NCBI GenBank assembly: GCA_031549455.1
Contig: JAVBPT010000067.1
Span: forward strand, 1 to 35,785
DNA: 35,785 nucleotides
Source: JAVBPT01 sp031549455
Lineage (GTDB): Bacteria > Bacillota > Clostridia > Lachnospirales > JAKSVV01
Direction: 5' to 3'
The position numbers and the translations under genes were made by a program. Numbering within the stretch: the stretch's first letter is position 1; each line of letters opens with the position of its first letter. Under the pieces are notes generated by a model. It was not told the DNA's origin. It did no database searches and was given only the letters and a program-made list of their open reading frames with translations. This document shows, piece by piece, positions 33,301-35,785 of this stretch.

Positions 33301-35723
33301 TGAACCTTGTTAAAGTGGGAATCAATCTACCGATTAGTGTGAGAGATATTGCACTAAAAGAAAAGATTACTCTGCCAGGCATTAAATTACCACTGGGCAT
33401 AAGCGCAGGAGTTATCGCCGATTTACTAGCGGAAATCGATAGAGGGGAAACCCTAAGACTCGGAACCCTATTTGGCAACAACCTAGATTTAGACTTCGGT
33501 TTTGCCTGGGATTCTAGCAAAGTGAATACAAACAAAGTTGGAAAATACGAGATCACCGGAAAGATTGTGGTTTCGCTTAATAACATTCAGCTAGCAGAAA
33601 TTGATATCGTTCTTCCGGTTGAAATTGTCAATGTAACCATCATTGCAAACATAAATGAAGAGATTACACTTCCACAATATACCTCAAAAGATACAGTAAA
33701 CAAGATCTTGGATGCACTCAAGCTGGATGTAAATAAGAAGCTTGGAAGCATCGTTGGAACAGATGTGATTTTAGAAGTGAGCGTAGACTTTGATGAGGTT
33801 CTTCAAAGCTCGCTGGATACAATCGGTACCTTTAACATCAGGGGAACAGCAAAAATCAACGTCAACGGAATCGATTTATTGTTATCAGATATTACTGTAA
33901 AGGTAAATGTGGTAAGCTTTGCACTAAAAGAAACCATTACCTTGCCAGAAATCATTTTACCGCTTGGTATTCAACAAGGTCTCGTTGATGAGATTTTAGC
34001 AGATATTGAATTTGATGTGAAGGCAACACTTATTAAAATATTTGGAACCAAGATTGGTGTTGGAGCACTATCCGACTGGAGTGTTTTGGGTAGCTTCGAA
34101 CAAGTGGGAAAAGTAACATTAACCAACAAAACGACAATTAAACTCAATAACATAGAGCTTGCAGAGGTAACCATTATCCTACCAATTAGGATCGTAGACT
34201 TCACTCTTTCAGAAGAAATCACACTACCAATGATTGTGTTACCAGAAAGAATGAAGAATGATGTCCCTACAGATCTACTGGAAGACATCTTCAACCAATC
34301 TGCACAAGTAGAGTTCTTGAAAATGTATGGATTTAGCCAAAAGATCAGTGCTGGCATTGCACTTACATTCAGCGATGTACCAGAGGCAAATGACATATAT
34401 TATGCAAGAGGAACGGCAAACATCTATTACAACACAAATAAATTAGTGGAAATAAAGGTTATTCAACCGGTTAAGTTCATTGATACAGACTATGAAGAAA
34501 CGACTGCAGCAATCAAGATACCGAAAGGTATCGATGAAACACCATTTGAAGATTTGACACAAGAACTAGCAGCAACCAAATTGATTGCGAAAAGTTCAGT
34601 ATACCAAGCATTCTTGAATATTTCAAATCGAATCAATCAAAAATGGTTAAAAGCGGAAGCGAAAACAACGGTGTCAAGTGATGAAAATCTCATCGTGGGT
34701 GTTGCAAAACTCGTTGTAGAGTTTGACCTTCCAGGAGCTACTAAGCTCACACTGGTCATTGCTTCATATAAACTAACTGTACCAAAGACCATGTTTGATA
34801 CGGATCTTGGAACCTTAACGCTTCCAATAGATACAAGTGCAAAAGCGGCGGTTATTACACAAATTGAAAACTGGGCGGCATTTAAGGATGCGATGGCAGA
34901 TATTACGAGTCTAGATCCAGGTGCAACGATAAGTGTAACCTATCAAAATATACCAGACTCACAAAGCACTGGAACAGCGAATGCGACTGCTGAAGTAACC
35001 ATCACCTTATCAAATGGAACAAAAATAGAGTATACCCTAACCTTTACCCTAAGCTATTCAAAAACGAGCGGGGGTTCACCAGGCGGGCCTAGTGGCAGAA
35101 CCATCAATGATGAAGATCCAGCACTCGCTGAACCGTTCGAATATATTGACCTACCTCGAGACAGCAAAGAGTTTGAATGGGGTGTGGATGATATTTATGA
35201 ATTAACAGATAAAGGATTCTTAAATGGGGTAGGAAATGATATGTATGCTCCATTATGGAATGCGACAAGAGCAGAGGCAACAAAGATTATTATCTATCTT
35301 CTGGGAATTCAAGAAGAAAGTTATGATTCAAACTATCATGATGCAATCGGACACTGGGCAGAAAAAGTGATTGGAGTAGCAAAGAAGCATGTGATTATGA
35401 AAGCATATGACGGCATCGATGCCAAACCAGCTCAACACATTACCAGAGAAGAAATGCTTTGTCTACTTGTGAGAACATTAAGAGATAAAGGCGTTAATGT
35501 AAGCATCACAGCAGATGAAATCACAGCTGAGCTTGCCAAATATAGTGACTCAAAAGATACGAGTTTCTGGGCGGCAGATGAGGTTGCGGCGGCAAGTAAA
35601 CTTGGCATTACAACTGGATACGAAGATGGAACCATGAAGCCAAGAAACAAGATTACAAGAATAGAACTAGGTGTGATGATGGCCCGATTCTATAGACTAT
35701 TGTTATCAAAAACAACCGTATAG
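30375..35723 (+). CDS. Giant secreted repeat protein with three C-terminal SLH domains
   Basis: This is a 1782-residue cell-surface protein. A signal peptide ends near residue 31 (PVHAS). Residues about 33-80 are helical and charged. Residues about 200-600 hold divergent versions of a repeat. From about 600 to 1370 eight units of about 95 residues follow, each running ITLPEIxLPxG, then a helix such as DEILADIE, then W/F-D-E, then a strand pair around YxVTGxAxxxLNNIxLAxVxI and PVKV. A GGSPGGPSG linker (about 1567) leads to three SLH domains (about 1590-1775; TRAEATKIIIYL, HITREEMLCLLV and TGYEDGTMKPRNKITRIELG), which bind the cell wall. No sortase motif. AAGGAGG precedes the ATG. The repeats may form a rod or adhesin stalk; I recognise no named family. 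Confidence 0.85.
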   Translation: MFKKGFKKTIAAFLVLIMLIQVVAPVLPVHASPADYNTLKVKFDSVKEAMEELDRNITALKALNSTDSAIKAAITALEIDRTTKVGAQSLIDYDLDTGLQLEKYLSTTFANETLYLWTTGTRVSGSGSATKNIRIKVSITDLTTDGFTKSYEVTGYTNIIQKGTYRFTLDDTTRDALIIKATSNLNTAVGITVSSPLEGLLGGLLTPIVGVINSAIYDFTKGLDLELPISIPLPNGIVKADLEAVLKNTGDLLPNLINNIDLGFLSDILGINDAKVLDLIELSIGWDLTNYSNAAGSASYATADLTAKVPLKNLAALLDLIPDLKDALGANMSYVILAASLFPNISVDIKVPVKIPFDILSSDAFDIDLGTYDVGPVKFPAGIAKENVKIILDNTLTQSYDINLQQLSQILQLKNELSSITISTDFNLDGYSNRIGKPSKVVGSVYVTIPVYDLMMLITEAPAEIVTQALSALGSIDPAIVDFITSDVVGFFADLLKTLNLKIRLRAGLGINLDIIDVAQRFKLTLPEISLPIGTDMTIAHDIITKNVSYNFFEVFGIVIPFTIKTEWPADPATLTTDVRLEGKMYAMIGNVKILEGTVIAPIKAVDISFTRTFNLPQITIIEGLTDEELLTVKKNLEASFDEKLIEILGRNVNIKFDMVWDEASFKALKTEGNYTVTGNAKLYLNNIKLADVTVNAPVKVTGPVLSGTIRLPKIYLPVGVDEATVNKVLKALEADYKQELGKLLDIQFILKEELSWDPIAAGLLNAPGNFNITGNSVIKLNEMKLLSYNIILPVEVVSIGLNQTITLSEILIPEGLSDAELLAFKSVISASSNDKLFEIFGKDVRFTFSLTWDENEFKALKTKGSYVLTGVATAKLNNIDLANITIKVPVKVVEAIVDFDITLPQIVIPKGTNKDIVNKILNELSASAKDEIGKVKGVSFLTDISVQWDEITQAKLDFVGDFVQKGYVVVQINNMNLVKVGINLPISVRDIALKEKITLPGIKLPLGISAGVIADLLAEIDRGETLRLGTLFGNNLDLDFGFAWDSSKVNTNKVGKYEITGKIVVSLNNIQLAEIDIVLPVEIVNVTIIANINEEITLPQYTSKDTVNKILDALKLDVNKKLGSIVGTDVILEVSVDFDEVLQSSLDTIGTFNIRGTAKINVNGIDLLLSDITVKVNVVSFALKETITLPEIILPLGIQQGLVDEILADIEFDVKATLIKIFGTKIGVGALSDWSVLGSFEQVGKVTLTNKTTIKLNNIELAEVTIILPIRIVDFTLSEEITLPMIVLPERMKNDVPTDLLEDIFNQSAQVEFLKMYGFSQKISAGIALTFSDVPEANDIYYARGTANIYYNTNKLVEIKVIQPVKFIDTDYEETTAAIKIPKGIDETPFEDLTQELAATKLIAKSSVYQAFLNISNRINQKWLKAEAKTTVSSDENLIVGVAKLVVEFDLPGATKLTLVIASYKLTVPKTMFDTDLGTLTLPIDTSAKAAVITQIENWAAFKDAMADITSLDPGATISVTYQNIPDSQSTGTANATAEVTITLSNGTKIEYTLTFTLSYSKTSGGSPGGPSGRTINDEDPALAEPFEYIDLPRDSKEFEWGVDDIYELTDKGFLNGVGNDMYAPLWNATRAEATKIIIYLLGIQEESYDSNYHDAIGHWAEKVIGVAKKHVIMKAYDGIDAKPAQHITREEMLCLLVRTLRDKGVNVSITADEITAELAKYSDSKDTSFWAADEVAAASKLGITTGYEDGTMKPRNKITRIELGVMMARFYRLLLSKTTV

Positions 35724-35731
35724 TGATCGTA

Positions 35732-35759
35732 AAAAGAGAAACATTTGTTTCTCTTTTTG
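35732..35759 (+). terminator. Terminator of the giant SLH protein gene
   Basis: AAAAAGAGAAAC (35732-35743) pairs perfectly over 12 bp with GTTTCTCTTTTT (35748-35759), loop ATTT. Confidence 0.9.
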
Positions 35760-35785
35760 CTTGCATAGATTTTTTGACTGTGCTA

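Noticed and set aside
30375..35723. CRISPR-like or exact tandem DNA repeats in the giant gene
   Set aside because: The 285-bp periodicity is at protein level and the DNA units are strongly diverged; no short direct repeats with spacers occur anywhere in the window.

Overview
The window looks like chromosome from a low-GC, anaerobic, Gram-positive bacterium of the Clostridia. The evidence is AT-rich sequence, strong GGAGG ribosome binding sites, two lipoproteins, two proteins anchored by S-layer homology (SLH) domains, type I c-di-GMP riboswitches, a giant acyl-CoA dehydratase activase-type protein, and an smpB-ssrA pair. A species cannot be named from sequence alone.

Layout. 1-47 (minus) is the clipped start of an unknown gene. 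200-2386 is a WG-repeat lipoprotein. It converges on a minus-strand pair, an alkaline-phosphatase-superfamily hydrolase (5916-4750) and a U32 peptidase-type protein (4711-2423), and both sides share one bidirectional terminator. 6020-9879 holds a small unknown protein, fmt, an SLH-anchored putative zinc metallopeptidase, smpB and the tmRNA gene. 9880-11700 looks like accessory DNA behind ssrA: a three-cysteine DUF5131-type protein, about 360 bp without genes, and a lone nucleotidyltransferase-fold protein. 11728-16456 has a chemoreceptor with a shortened signalling hairpin, a DUF2207-type membrane protein without its usual extracellular part, a lipoprotein behind an operator-overlapped promoter, a VanZ-like protein and a small membrane protein. 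16589-23169 is probably one transcription unit: a MarR regulator, a double-ASKHA dehydratase activase protein, a GltD-like flavoprotein and an alkyltransferase-like protein lacking the catalytic cysteine. 23338-26540 has a tiny lysine-rich ORF, an MFS transporter, a YjdF-like membrane protein and an S51 peptidase. tRNA-Arg(TCG) follows at 26601-26674, then a frameshifted nitrilase-superfamily pseudogene (26872-27557).

The most interesting region is 27728-35760. Two paralogous secreted transglutaminase-like proteins are each preceded by c-di-GMP-I riboswitches, one aptamer for the first gene and a tandem pair for the second. A 1782-residue secreted SLH protein built from about eight 95-residue repeats follows. 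I infer a cell-surface module switched by cyclic di-GMP, in which the secreted cysteine enzymes may act on surface proteins. Only the riboswitch link to the two transglutaminase genes is visible; the large gene has its own promoter and no recognisable aptamer.

In several places a strong sigma-A-type promoter can be read with 16-17 nt spacing. Two of these carry perfect dyads overlapping or next to the -10 box, suggesting local repressor control.
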